Below are positions 54,894-63,129 of a stretch of 64,000 nt of DNA, one piece after another; position 1 is the stretch's first letter, and every line of letters begins with the position of its first letter. The stretch is from Microbacterium invictum (GTDB lineage Bacteria > Actinomycetota > Actinomycetes > Actinomycetales > Microbacteriaceae), in NCBI RefSeq assembly GCF_034421375.1, contig NZ_CP139779.1, positions 2,976,001-3,040,000 of the forward strand. The letters run 5' to 3'. The notes below the pieces were generated by a model, which saw only the letters and a program-made list of their open reading frames with translations, did no database searches and was not told the origin of the DNA. Position numbers and translations under genes: made by a program.

Positions 54894-56104
54894 ACATCGA
54901 CGCCGTGGACTTCTTCTACGCCGCCATGCCCGAGGTCACCCTCGAGGCCGATGGCAGCCAGGATGCGCTCCTAGTCCGCGTGCGTGCCGGCGACCACGAG
55001 GGCTGGGGTGAGTGCGAGGCCTCCCCGCTGACCTCCATCGCCGCCTTCGTCACCCCTCGCTCGCACGGTGTCTGCCAGCCTGTCGCTGCCAGCGTGATCG
55101 GCGAGCGCCTCGACGGCCCCGCCGACATCCGGCGCATCGCCGCACTGGTCGAGCGCAACAGCATGGATCTCCTCCAGGCCGCACACACCTGGTCGGGCAT
55201 CGAGATCGCGCTGTGGGATCTGCTCGGACGTGCGCGGGACGAACCGGTGTGGCGGATGCTCGGTTACGCCACGACGGAGGGGAAACTCCCCTATGCCTCC
55301 CTCCTTTTCGGTGCCGATCCTCAGGCGACGAGGGAACGTGCGAGGGATCAGGTGGCCGCCGGGTACCGCGCGGTCAAGTTCGGCTGGGGCTCCTTCGGCA
55401 CCGGCGACCCCCGAATCGATGCCGATCACCTCGTGGCGGCGCGGGAGGGGCTCGGGGACGACGGCATCCTGCTCGTCGACGCCGGCCAGATCTGGGGCGA
55501 CGATGCCGCGCGGGCATCCCGGCGTCTCGCCGCCCTGCAGGAGGCACGGGCCACATGGCTCGAGGAGCCATTCGTTCCCCACGCCTTCGCGGCGTACGCC
55601 GAGCTCGCCGCGGCGGCCGGCAGCGTCGGGATCGCGGGGGGCGAAGGTGCGCACACCGTCCACATGGCCACGAACCTCATCGATTACGGCCGGGTCCGCT
55701 TCGTCCAGATCGATGCGGCCCGCATCGGCGGGATCGGCCCGGCGTGGGATGTCGCTCAGCACGCGGTGGCGAAGGGGGTCACCTTCGTCAACCACACCTT
55801 CACCTCCCACCTCGCCCTCTCCGCCTCGCTCCAGCCCTTCGCAGGACTGGCCGACCATCGGATCGCCGAGTTCCCGGTCGAGCCGAAGGCGGTCGCGCTG
55901 GCGATCTCGACGACGCGGCTGCATCCCGATCACAACGGCGAGATCCGCGCCCCCGACGCGCCGGGTCTCGGCGTTGACGTGGACCTGGCGGCGCTGACCC
56001 CCTACCTGCGAGACGTCGAGATCCTCATCGACGGCGAACGCGCCTTCCGAAGCCCCACGGCCGAAGGCACCACACCTAAAGTGAAGGCAACGACGAAGGC
56101 GTGA
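54890..56104 (+). CDS. Enolase-superfamily (mandelate racemase/muconate lactonizing) sugar-acid dehydratase-like protein
   Basis: The 404-residue protein has the capping domain (MNIDAVDFFYAAMPEVTLEA) and barrel with metal ligands Asp ~197 (LLVDAGQIW), Glu ~225 (TWLEEPFVP) and Glu ~252 (IAGGEGAHT). Acid/base residues are Asp ~275 (VQIDAARIGG) and His ~302 (VNHTFTSHL) for the His-Asp dyad, and Lys ~163 in YRAVKFGWGSFG, where only one Lys of the usual K-x-K is present. The family abstracts the alpha-proton of a sugar acid; dehydration to a 2-keto-3-deoxy acid is the likely reaction. It is cotranscribed with GntR, aldose epimerase and SDR genes. Confidence 0.85.
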   Translation: MNIDAVDFFYAAMPEVTLEADGSQDALLVRVRAGDHEGWGECEASPLTSIAAFVTPRSHGVCQPVAASVIGERLDGPADIRRIAALVERNSMDLLQAAHTWSGIEIALWDLLGRARDEPVWRMLGYATTEGKLPYASLLFGADPQATRERARDQVAAGYRAVKFGWGSFGTGDPRIDADHLVAAREGLGDDGILLVDAGQIWGDDAARASRRLAALQEARATWLEEPFVPHAFAAYAELAAAAGSVGIAGGEGAHTVHMATNLIDYGRVRFVQIDAARIGGIGPAWDVAQHAVAKGVTFVNHTFTSHLALSASLQPFAGLADHRIAEFPVEPKAVALAISTTRLHPDHNGEIRAPDAPGLGVDVDLAALTPYLRDVEILIDGERAFRSPTAEGTTPKVKATTKA

Positions 56105-56108
56105 GGAG

Positions 56109-56891
56109 ATGACGGTGGCCGAGACCCGCGACCCCGAGCACGGCTCGGGGTACACGATGCGCGGGCTGCAGGGCCGCGTGATCGAGGGGATCGGTCGCGC
56201 CATCATCCGAGGCGACTACGCCCCCGGCGAGCTCGTTCCCAAAGAGGCGGAGCTCACCGAGGCGTACGGCGTCAGCAGGACCTCGGTCCGCGAGGCGATG
56301 CGGGTGCTCGCGGCCAAGGGGCTGGTCGACATCCGGCAGAAGATCGGCACGCGCGTGCGGCGGACCGAGCAGTGGAACGTCTTCGACGCCGACATCCTGC
56401 GCTGGCACAGCGACGAGGGGCGCGGCGAGAGCATCCTCCGCGACCTCGTCGAGGTGCGCCAGATCATGGAACCCCAGGCCGCGCGGCTCGCGGCGGGGCG
56501 CGCGAGCATGGAGGATCTGCGCAAGCTCGAGACGGCCTTGAGCGCGATGCGCGCCGCCACCACCGATCGCGAGAGCTACGCGCACGCCGACGTCGATTTC
56601 CACGTCGCCGTCTACGGCGCCTCGCACAACGTCCTGCTGAGGCAGTTCGGAGCGGTCATCGCCGACTTCATGTACCTCAGCTTCAGCGTCCAGCAGCAGA
56701 CGGCGTCGGGCGAGGAGGTGTTCGCCGGCGACGTGGAGCAGCATGCGGCGGTGTTGCACGCGATCCACCGGGGACGCGGCGAACAGGCGGCCGAGGCGAT
56801 GCTCGACGTCGTGCTCGACGGGAAGACCGCTCTGATCCAGGCCCTCAGCGGATCGCGCGGCGACGGATCGCACGGCGACACCGTCACGTGA
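56109..56891 (+). CDS. GntR-family regulator, FCD (FadR-C) subfamily
   Basis: The 260-residue protein has an N-terminal winged HTH (IIRGDYAPGELVPKEAELTE, AYGVSRTSVREAMRVLAAKG) and an all-helical FCD effector domain with metal/ligand residues in YAHADVDFHVAVYGASHN and DVEQHAAVLHAIHRG. FCD regulators sense carboxylic and sugar acids such as galactonate, gluconate and hexuronates, fitting the adjacent dehydratase. GAGGAG directly precedes the ATG at 56109; GTG 56115 has better spacing. It is the best candidate to bind the three TATGATSTAA palindromes in this locus. Its stop overlaps the epimerase start (GTGA). Confidence 0.92.
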   Translation: MTVAETRDPEHGSGYTMRGLQGRVIEGIGRAIIRGDYAPGELVPKEAELTEAYGVSRTSVREAMRVLAAKGLVDIRQKIGTRVRRTEQWNVFDADILRWHSDEGRGESILRDLVEVRQIMEPQAARLAAGRASMEDLRKLETALSAMRAATTDRESYAHADVDFHVAVYGASHNVLLRQFGAVIADFMYLSFSVQQQTASGEEVFAGDVEQHAAVLHAIHRGRGEQAAEAMLDVVLDGKTALIQALSGSRGDGSHGDTVT

Positions 56892-57835
56892 ATCGCCTCA
56901 CCCTCGCCGTGGGCGGCACCCGCGCCCTCGTGCTGCCCGATCACGGCGGTGCGGCCGCCGAACTGACGGTGGACGGCACGTCGGTGCTGGCGCGGACCCC
57001 CTGGGCGGCCGAGGTGCTCGCCGGTCGTGAACCGGCCTCCGATGAGGCGACGTGGGTCGGTCGCTGGACGGGCGGATGGCAGCTGTGCTTCCCGAACGCC
57101 GGCGCCCCCGACCCCGATGCGCGGCCGGCACAGGGCTTCCACGGCGTCGCGTCGCAGGACCGGTGGAGTGTCGGCGACACCGGTGACGCGCACGTCGACC
57201 TGCACTGGGCCGACGAAGCAGGTCTGTCGATCCGGCGCCGGTGGGTCGTGTCCGAGAACACGCTGGCCGCCGTCACCACCGCCCGCAACGGCGGCGAGGC
57301 CTCCCGCCCGATCGGGATCGCCGAGCATCTGATCCTGGGCGGCGAGGTCCTCGCCCCGGTCGTGGACGCCGACGGGATGCTGCGGATCGACGCCTCGGGA
57401 TTGCTCGTCGAACTCGACTACGCGGGCACCCCGACGGGACGGCGGACCGCGTGGCCGGGCGAGGAAGCGTGGCCGGGCGGAAACTGGGCGCGCGTGGACC
57501 GGCGCACACCGGCGCGGGTGGCCGCCCTGCGGCATCCGTCCCCCGGCATCGTCACGGTGACCGGCCCGAGGCTTCGGGCGACCGTGTCATGGGAGGGCCT
57601 CGCGCACGCCCTGCTCTGGGAGGAGATCGGCGCGAGCACGGACGCGCCCTGGAACGGAGCGGTGCACGCCCTCGGCGTCGAACCGACCTCGACGCCGCAC
57701 GGCGCGGGCACCGCCTATCCGGACGGCGCGATCGATCTCGCGCCCGGGCAGAGCATGACGTGGACCACGCGTCTGGAGATCGGGATCACCGACATGGGGG
57801 CCGCCACGCCCGCCGACGAAGGAGGACGAGCATGA
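56888..57835 (+). CDS. Aldose 1-epimerase-like protein (galactose mutarotase fold)
   Basis: The 315-residue protein of the galactose-mutarotase-like fold has the N-terminal GGTRALVLPDHGGAAAEL, WVGRWTGGWQLCFPNAGAP, the active-site His in GFHGVASQDRW, IGIAEHLILGGEVL with a second His, and C-terminal ALLWEEIGASTDAPWNGAVH followed by LGVEPTSTPHGAG, with Glu as the probable general base. It would interconvert sugar anomers in the cytoplasm, supplying the correct anomer to a sugar dehydrogenase. GTG 56888 overlaps the GntR stop, and the stop overlaps the next SDR start (ATGA), so the four genes 54890-58584 form one tight operon. Confidence 0.85.
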   Translation: MNRLTLAVGGTRALVLPDHGGAAAELTVDGTSVLARTPWAAEVLAGREPASDEATWVGRWTGGWQLCFPNAGAPDPDARPAQGFHGVASQDRWSVGDTGDAHVDLHWADEAGLSIRRRWVVSENTLAAVTTARNGGEASRPIGIAEHLILGGEVLAPVVDADGMLRIDASGLLVELDYAGTPTGRRTAWPGEEAWPGGNWARVDRRTPARVAALRHPSPGIVTVTGPRLRATVSWEGLAHALLWEEIGASTDAPWNGAVHALGVEPTSTPHGAGTAYPDGAIDLAPGQSMTWTTRLEIGITDMGAATPADEGGRA

Positions 57836-58584
57836 CCGCAGCACCCGCGGCGAGACCACCGCTCCGCTGCATCGTGACGGGAGCGCGCCACGGGATCGGT
57901 GCCGCGATCGCGGAACGGCTGGCCAGCGGCGGCGACACCGTCGTCGGCATCGACATCGAACCCGGATCCGGCCCGACGAGGATCGTCGCCGCCGACCTCG
58001 CCGATCCCGCCTCGCGTGCGTCGGGCTTCGAGCGAGGGCTGGCCGCCCTCGGCGGGGTGGATGTGCTGGTCAACGCCGCGGGGGTCTTCCGTGAGGGAGG
58101 CGTGCTCACCTCGACACCCGCCGACTGGGCCCCCGTCTGGGCGGTGGATCTCGAGGCGCCCCTCGACCTCATGCGCCTGGCCGCCGCGGTCATGGCACCC
58201 GCCGGTTTCGGCCGCATCGTCAACATCACGAGTGTGCACGCCCGCGTCGGCAGCCGCGAGAGCATCGCCTACGACGTGGCGAAGGCGGGTCTGGAGGCCG
58301 CCACGCGCTCGGCCGCGCTCGACCTCGCCGGGCACGGAGTGCTGGTCAACGCGGTGGCGCCGGGGTTCGTCCGCACCCGCATGAGCATGCTGCCCGACGG
58401 ACGCGACGAGACCGAGACCGACGCGTTCCTCGCCACCTACGTCGAGGGTGGCCGCCTCCCCCTCGGGCGACCGGCCTCGCCCGCCGAGATCGCCGAGTCC
58501 GTGGTCTTCCTCACCGGACGCGGGAACACCTACATCACCGGTCAGGTCCTGACGATCGACGGCGGCCTGACGGCGACGTTCTGA
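57832..58584 (+). CDS. SDR-family dehydrogenase (sugar dehydrogenase candidate)
   Basis: The 250-residue classical SDR has the NAD-binding TGARHGIGAAIAERL, NAAGVFREGG, the catalytic Ser in NITSVHARVGS and Y-x-x-x-K in AYDVAKAGLEA, and the C-terminal YITGQVLTIDGGLTATF shared by NAD-dependent sugar and alcohol dehydrogenases. With the epimerase and dehydratase in the same operon, the simplest role is oxidation of an aldose to its lactone at the head of a non-phosphorylative pathway. The lactonase that would follow is not in the window. Substrate assignment is inference. Confidence 0.9.
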   Translation: MTAAPAARPPLRCIVTGARHGIGAAIAERLASGGDTVVGIDIEPGSGPTRIVAADLADPASRASGFERGLAALGGVDVLVNAAGVFREGGVLTSTPADWAPVWAVDLEAPLDLMRLAAAVMAPAGFGRIVNITSVHARVGSRESIAYDVAKAGLEAATRSAALDLAGHGVLVNAVAPGFVRTRMSMLPDGRDETETDAFLATYVEGGRLPLGRPASPAEIAESVVFLTGRGNTYITGQVLTIDGGLTATF

Positions 58585-58594
58585 CACGCTCCGC

Positions 58595-59287
58595 TCACGT
58601 GATCGGCGGCCAGCTGCCCGGACGCGCGAGGGGAGCGTCACGCACCTCGACATGGTCATCGTCGACCGACGCCGACACCAGCACCAGCGAGTACGAGCGG
58701 ACGCCCTCGAAACTGTCCTTTCGGATGATCGCCGCCGGATCGGCCGCGCCGACGGCGGCGGAACGGTCGAGGACCGTCATCCAGTCGTCCGGCGAGGCGG
58801 CGCGGAAATCGTCCAACCACCGCGAGATCCGCGGCGAACGCTCGTCGTCGACCTCGTCATGCGCCACCATGTGCGTGCCCGGCCCCAGCTCGGTCTCGGT
58901 GAGGGCCAGGCCGTCCCACGACACGACGCGAGCACGGCGTCCCTCGATCTCGACGAGATTGAAGCCCCGCGTCGCGGGAGCACCCTCGGGCGGGCGGCCC
59001 GCGACGGAGTTCAGGGCGATCGAGCCGCGAGTGCTCATCGCGCTGTCTGGCCGGTCGGAGAGATCGTGCCGGTTGAGCAGCACCGCGACGCGACGAGCGC
59101 TCGCATCCGCCGCCATCCAGGCGCCACCCGCACGGGCGTCCCGAATGCCGACCACCCCCGGGAAGTCGCCGTCCCACCACGCCCCCAAGCGGTTCCACGG
59201 CCGATCGGGATCCTCATCGCGCACGGCGAGAAGGCGCACCGGATGAAGGGCGCCGACCTCGGGGACCGAGACGATCACGGTGCACAT
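58595..59287 (-). CDS. NRDE (TANGO2-like) family protein
   Basis: The 230-residue protein starts MCTVIVS, with the Cys that is N-terminal after Met removal, and has the family motif AVRDEDPDRPWNRLGAWW (RDE of NRDE), followed by GGAWMAADASARRVAVLLNR and RGFNLVEIEGRRARVVSW. The family is named after the Asn-Arg-Asp-Glu motif and includes human TANGO2, implicated in haem or lipid handling; it is related to Ntn hydrolases. The bacterial function is not established. It converges with the SDR gene and is divergent from coaBC. Confidence 0.88.
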   Translation of the reverse strand: MCTVIVSVPEVGALHPVRLLAVRDEDPDRPWNRLGAWWDGDFPGVVGIRDARAGGAWMAADASARRVAVLLNRHDLSDRPDSAMSTRGSIALNSVAGRPPEGAPATRGFNLVEIEGRRARVVSWDGLALTETELGPGTHMVAHDEVDDERSPRISRWLDDFRAASPDDWMTVLDRSAAVGAADPAAIIRKDSFEGVRSYSLVLVSASVDDDHVEVRDAPLARPGSWPPIT

Positions 59288-59322
59288 GCGGCGCCTCCGT
59301 CCGGGCGTGCCAGACTCGAGCC

Positions 59323-60561
59323 ATGTTCGTCGTCGTGGGGGTCACGGGCGGCATCGCCGCATACAAGACGGTCCATCTGGTTCGTGCGCTCGTGCTCGAC
59401 GGTCACGAGGTACACGTCATCCCGACCGAAGACGCCCTCCGCTTCGTCGGTCGCCCCACGTGGGAAGCCATCAGCCGTCACCCCGTCACCACCTCCGTGC
59501 ACGACGACGTCGCTCAGGTGCGGCACGTCGCGCTCGGCCAGAAGGCCGATCTCGTCGTCGTGGCCCCCGCCACGGCGAACTTCCTCGCGAAGTTCGCCGC
59601 TGGCCTGGCCGACGACCTGCTGGGAACGAGCCTACTGGCCACCAGCGCGCCGGTCGTCGTCGCGCCGGCCATGCACACCGAGATGTGGCGACACCCCGCC
59701 ACGACCCGCAACATCGCCGTGCTGCAGCAACGCGGCGTGCACATCGTCGGCCCGGAAAGCGGGGCCCTCACCGGGGGCGACGTGGGGCCGGGACGGATGT
59801 CGGAGCCCGACGCCATCCATGCATTCGTCGCCGGGCTGCTCGTCGGCGACGACGTCCTCAGGCAACCAGCGGGTCGGCTCTCGGGGCTTCGGGTTCTCGT
59901 CACCGCCGGCGGCACCCGGGAGGCGATCGACCCGGTGCGCTACATCGGCAACCGATCGAGCGGGCGCCAGGGCGTGGCGGTCGCGGTGGCCGCAGCCGAG
60001 CGCGGCGCGGACGTGGCGCTCGTCGTCGCCCACGTCGATTCGGGGGTGCTCGACGAGGCCGACGCCCACCCGTCGATCACCGTCGAGCATGCCGGGACCG
60101 CCGCTCAGCTCGCCGACGCCGTGGCGCGCTTGGCGCCGACAGCCGACGTGGTCGTGATGGCGGCGGCCGTCGCCGACTACCGGGTCGCCGACCCCTCTCA
60201 GATCAAGCTCTCGAAGGAGGGCGGTGGCGGCACACTGCAGCTCACGCTCGAGGAGACCTCCGACATCCTCGCGGCCACGACAGCCGCTCGCCGTGACGGT
60301 CAGACCATCGTCGGCTTCGCCGCGGAGACCGAGCCCGACCACGACGCACGGCTGGAGAGGGCGCGACGAAAGCGCGCGCGGAAGGGCGTCGACATCCTCG
60401 CTGTGAACGAAGTCGGCTGGACCAAGGGCTTCGAGACGGTCGACAACGCACTCACCCTGATCGGAGCGGACGATTCCGTGCTCGCGAGCGTCGCGGGGAC
60501 CAAGCGCGAGGCGGCCGAGGCGCTCTGGGACGCGGTGAGCGCCCTCCGCGACGGCAGGTGA
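59323..60561 (+). CDS. coaBC: Bifunctional phosphopantothenoylcysteine decarboxylase / phosphopantothenate-cysteine ligase
   Basis: This cytosolic flavoprotein carries out two steps of coenzyme A synthesis. The CoaC half (~1-185) has GVTGGIAAYKTVHLVRAL, the active-site His region QVRHVALGQKADLVVVAPAT and APAMHTEMWRHPAT. The CoaB half has VLVTAGGTREAIDPVRYIGN, RSSGRQGVAVA, AAAVADYRVADPSQ with the KLSKEG loop, and IVGFAAETE. The 412 residues are normal for the fusion. CAGACT lies 6 nt before the ATG with no ribosome site, suggesting a leaderless start. It is adjacent to, and convergent with, sufU with no intergenic gap. Confidence 0.96.
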   Translation: MFVVVGVTGGIAAYKTVHLVRALVLDGHEVHVIPTEDALRFVGRPTWEAISRHPVTTSVHDDVAQVRHVALGQKADLVVVAPATANFLAKFAAGLADDLLGTSLLATSAPVVVAPAMHTEMWRHPATTRNIAVLQQRGVHIVGPESGALTGGDVGPGRMSEPDAIHAFVAGLLVGDDVLRQPAGRLSGLRVLVTAGGTREAIDPVRYIGNRSSGRQGVAVAVAAAERGADVALVVAHVDSGVLDEADAHPSITVEHAGTAAQLADAVARLAPTADVVVMAAAVADYRVADPSQIKLSKEGGGGTLQLTLEETSDILAATTAARRDGQTIVGFAAETEPDHDARLERARRKRARKGVDILAVNEVGWTKGFETVDNALTLIGADDSVLASVAGTKREAAEALWDAVSALRDGR

Positions 60562-60993
60562 TCAGGCGGTGGCCCGCATGAGGCACGCCTCGGCGGCGAC
60601 CCAGCCGAGCATCGCGCACTTCACGCGCATGACGTAGCGGGCGACCCCCTGGAACGCGGCGGCGTCCTCGAGGCGTTCGGGCGGCTCGACGCCGGGCGAG
60701 CGGAGCATGGTGCGGAAGTCCCCGATGAGGTTCCGCGCGGCGTCGACCTCGGCCCCCGTCAGCAGTCCCGACATCACCGACGCCGACGCCATGGAGATGC
60801 TGCAGCCCTGCCCCTCCCACGCCAGTTCGCGCACGACGCCGTCCTCGACAACGAGGCCGAGGGTGATCTCGTCCCCGCACGAGGGGTTCAGCTCGTGGTG
60901 GGTCAGGGCGAACCCCGAGACATCGCCGCGCCCCTCCGGGTGGCGCGAATGGTCGAGGATGACCTCGCGGTACAGGCTCTCGAGATCACTCAT
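60562..60993 (-). CDS. sufU: SufU-type iron-sulphur cluster assembly sulphur-transfer protein
   Basis: SufU takes persulphide sulphur from the desulphurase SufS and passes it to the SUF scaffold. The 143 residues contain the three zinc-binding Cys of the family, in ELNPSCGDEITL (with Asp), WEGQGCSISMASASVMSG and MRVKCAMLGW, plus the N-terminal ESLYREVILDHSRHP. The ATG overlaps the SufS stop by 4 bp. The remaining SUF genes (sufB, sufD, sufC) are not in the window. Confidence 0.94.
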   Translation of the reverse strand: MSDLESLYREVILDHSRHPEGRGDVSGFALTHHELNPSCGDEITLGLVVEDGVVRELAWEGQGCSISMASASVMSGLLTGAEVDAARNLIGDFRTMLRSPGVEPPERLEDAAAFQGVARYVMRVKCAMLGWVAAEACLMRATA

Positions 60994-62252
60994 CGGTCGG
61001 CTCCGAAGAAGGGGCGCACCTCGGCGAGCGCGGCGGAGAACCGCGCCACATCGGCGGCATCGGTGTAGACGTAGGCGCTGGCGCGGGTGGTCGCCGCCAC
61101 CCCGAGCCGGCGGTGCAGGGGCTGCGCGCAGTGGTGCCCGGTGCGCACGGTGATACCCCGGTCATCGAGGAACTGCCCCACGTCGTGCGCGTGCACACCG
61201 TCGACGATGAAACTCACGAGCGGTCCGCGCTCCGACCCGGCGGGCACGCCGACCAGGCGGACGCCAGGGGTCGCCGCGACTGCGTCGACCAGCAGACCGG
61301 TCATCTCGTGCTCGTGCGCCGCCACCGCCGGCATCCCGATCTCCCGGAGATAATCGGATGCCGCGGCGAACCCGACCGCCTGACTCACTGGCTGGGTACC
61401 CGCCTCGAACCGGTTCGGCGCGGGGAGGAACTCGGCCGACTCCATCGTCACCGTGGTGATCGTCGATCCCCCGGTGCGGGCAGGGGGCAGCAGGTCGAGC
61501 AGCTCCTTCCGGCCCCAGAGCGCGCCGATGCCGGTCGGCCCGAGCATCTTGTGCGCCGAGAACGCGGCGAAATCGACGCCGAGCGCGGTGAGGTCGACCG
61601 GATGATGCGGCACCGACTGGCATGCATCGAGCAGGGTGAGCGCCCCGACGCCCCGCGCCAGCGCGACGACATCACCGACGGGGGCGACGTAGCCCGTGAC
61701 GTTCGAGACGTGCGCGAAGGCGACCACCCGCGTGCGGGCGGTGATCACCGCGGCGAGGTCGTCGATGCTCCAGAGGCCCGCGTCGTCGACCGCGACCCAC
61801 CGGAGGGTCGCACCGGTACGCGCCGCCAGGCGCTGCCAGGGGAGGAGATTGGCGTGGTGCTCGGCTTCGGTGACGACGATCTCGTCGCCGGGGCCCAACC
61901 CGAAGCGGGCGCGCGCGTCGGCGCCGCCGAGCCCGAGCGCGGCATCCGACATCCCGAGGGCGACCATGTTGATGGCGTCCGTGGCGTTCTCGGTCCAGAC
62001 GATCTCGTCGTGCGCCGCACCTACGAAGGCAGCCACGCGGGCGCGGGCGTTTTCGAAAGCCAGGGTCGCCGCTCCGGTCGCCATGCTCGACCCGCGATGC
62101 ACCGCCGCATAGTCGGTAGCGACAAAGGCCGCCTCGGCGTCGATCACCTGCCGCGGGCGTTGCGAGGTCGCCGCGGAGTCGAGGTAGGCCCGGTCGGGAT
62201 GCGCGTCACGGAAGGGGAAGTCTTCGCGGACGCGGGAGGTGACGGTGTTCAT
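60990..62252 (-). CDS. sufS: SufS-type cysteine desulfurase (PLP-dependent)
   Basis: The 420-residue class-V aminotransferase-fold enzyme releases sulphur from cysteine. Motifs are YLDSAATSQRPRQVIDA, HRGSSMATGAATLAFENARA, the cofactor-stacking TEAEHHANLLPWQ, the PLP Lys in FSAHKMLGPTGIGALWG and the reactive Cys in VRTGHHCAQPLHRRLGV, with the short SufS-type Cys loop. ATG 62252 with GGAGGG immediately upstream is preferred to GTG 62255. The stop overlaps the sufU start. It is 39 bp downstream of the XRE-cupin gene, which may lie in the same transcript. Confidence 0.95.
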   Translation of the reverse strand: MNTVTSRVREDFPFRDAHPDRAYLDSAATSQRPRQVIDAEAAFVATDYAAVHRGSSMATGAATLAFENARARVAAFVGAAHDEIVWTENATDAINMVALGMSDAALGLGGADARARFGLGPGDEIVVTEAEHHANLLPWQRLAARTGATLRWVAVDDAGLWSIDDLAAVITARTRVVAFAHVSNVTGYVAPVGDVVALARGVGALTLLDACQSVPHHPVDLTALGVDFAAFSAHKMLGPTGIGALWGRKELLDLLPPARTGGSTITTVTMESAEFLPAPNRFEAGTQPVSQAVGFAAASDYLREIGMPAVAAHEHEMTGLLVDAVAATPGVRLVGVPAGSERGPLVSFIVDGVHAHDVGQFLDDRGITVRTGHHCAQPLHRRLGVAATTRASAYVYTDAADVARFSAALAEVRPFFGADR

Positions 62253-62291
62253 CACCCTCCAGTCTCTCGCGGATCGCGCGGGAGCAGGACG

Positions 62292-63005
62292 TCAGGAACG
62301 CATCGCCTTCATCGCCGCGAGCACGTCGACCGCGGAAGCGATCGTCCGGCGCTCGAGCGGCTGGTCGTGGCCGAGGTCGGCGAGCGACTGGTACGCCATG
62401 TCGCGACGGCCGATGACGAACCAGATTCCGCGGGCGGGTTGATCCGTCTCGTTGACGTAGAGGTGCGGGCGCCCCGAATCGAAGCAGAATGAGTCGCCGG
62501 GCTCGAGTTCGTAGGTGTCGAAGTCGATCTTGAGGGTGAGTCGTCCCTCTTGAAGAACGCCGTACTCGAGGCCGGCGTGCCGCATCATCTTGCCCTCCAT
62601 CGAGCTGGAGGCCCGCGGCGCGTACGTCACGACGAGCGGATCAGCGACAGCGCTCTCGCCGACGGCCAGACGCTCCCAGGTGACACCGTTCTCCATCTCG
62701 ATGACCGGGTTGTCGCGGCGGCGCTGAACGACGCCGCCCTCCGGCGCGATCGTCCCCCCGTCGCGGGCCGGGGCCGCGACCGCCGGCGACGCGGGTTCGC
62801 GATGGGCGGTACCCATGAGGCCGTCCAGCGACACCCCGAGGTAGGTGACCAGCCCGTACAGGGTGCTGACGGAGGGCTGCGTCTTCCCCGTCTCGACCTG
62901 CGACAGCAGGCTTGCCGACACCCCCACTGCCGAGGCGACGTCTCGCAGGCTCAGCTTGCGGGACTCCCGCGCTCGGCGGAGTTCGGAGCCGACGTCCAGC
63001 TGCAT
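62292..63005 (-). CDS. XRE-family regulator with C-terminal cupin domain
   Basis: The 237-residue protein has an N-terminal HTH (ELRRARESRKLSLRDVASAV, GVSASLLSQVETGKTQPSVS) and a C-terminal cupin (HAGLEYGVLQEGRLTLKIDF, YELEPGDSFCFDSGRPHLYV) that probably binds a small ligand or metal, as in PuuR-like regulators. ATG 63005 was chosen because GGAGGTGAGG sits just upstream and the HTH then starts near residue 8. A TACGAT -10 lies at 63073-63068. It precedes sufS-sufU; whether it regulates them or the adjacent ketopantoate reductase-like gene is not shown. Confidence 0.9.
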   Translation of the reverse strand: MQLDVGSELRRARESRKLSLRDVASAVGVSASLLSQVETGKTQPSVSTLYGLVTYLGVSLDGLMGTAHREPASPAVAAPARDGGTIAPEGGVVQRRRDNPVIEMENGVTWERLAVGESAVADPLVVTYAPRASSSMEGKMMRHAGLEYGVLQEGRLTLKIDFDTYELEPGDSFCFDSGRPHLYVNETDQPARGIWFVIGRRDMAYQSLADLGHDQPLERRTIASAVDVLAAMKAMRS

Positions 63006-63129
63006 GTCCTCACCTCCGGCGGTGTCTGCGGAGCCTTTCACCGGCACTGAACGAACTCCGTACGCACATCGTAGTCGGCGCGGACTCGCCGAGCCGGACC
63101 GCCACCGCCCCCGTCCTCGTTCATCGCCA

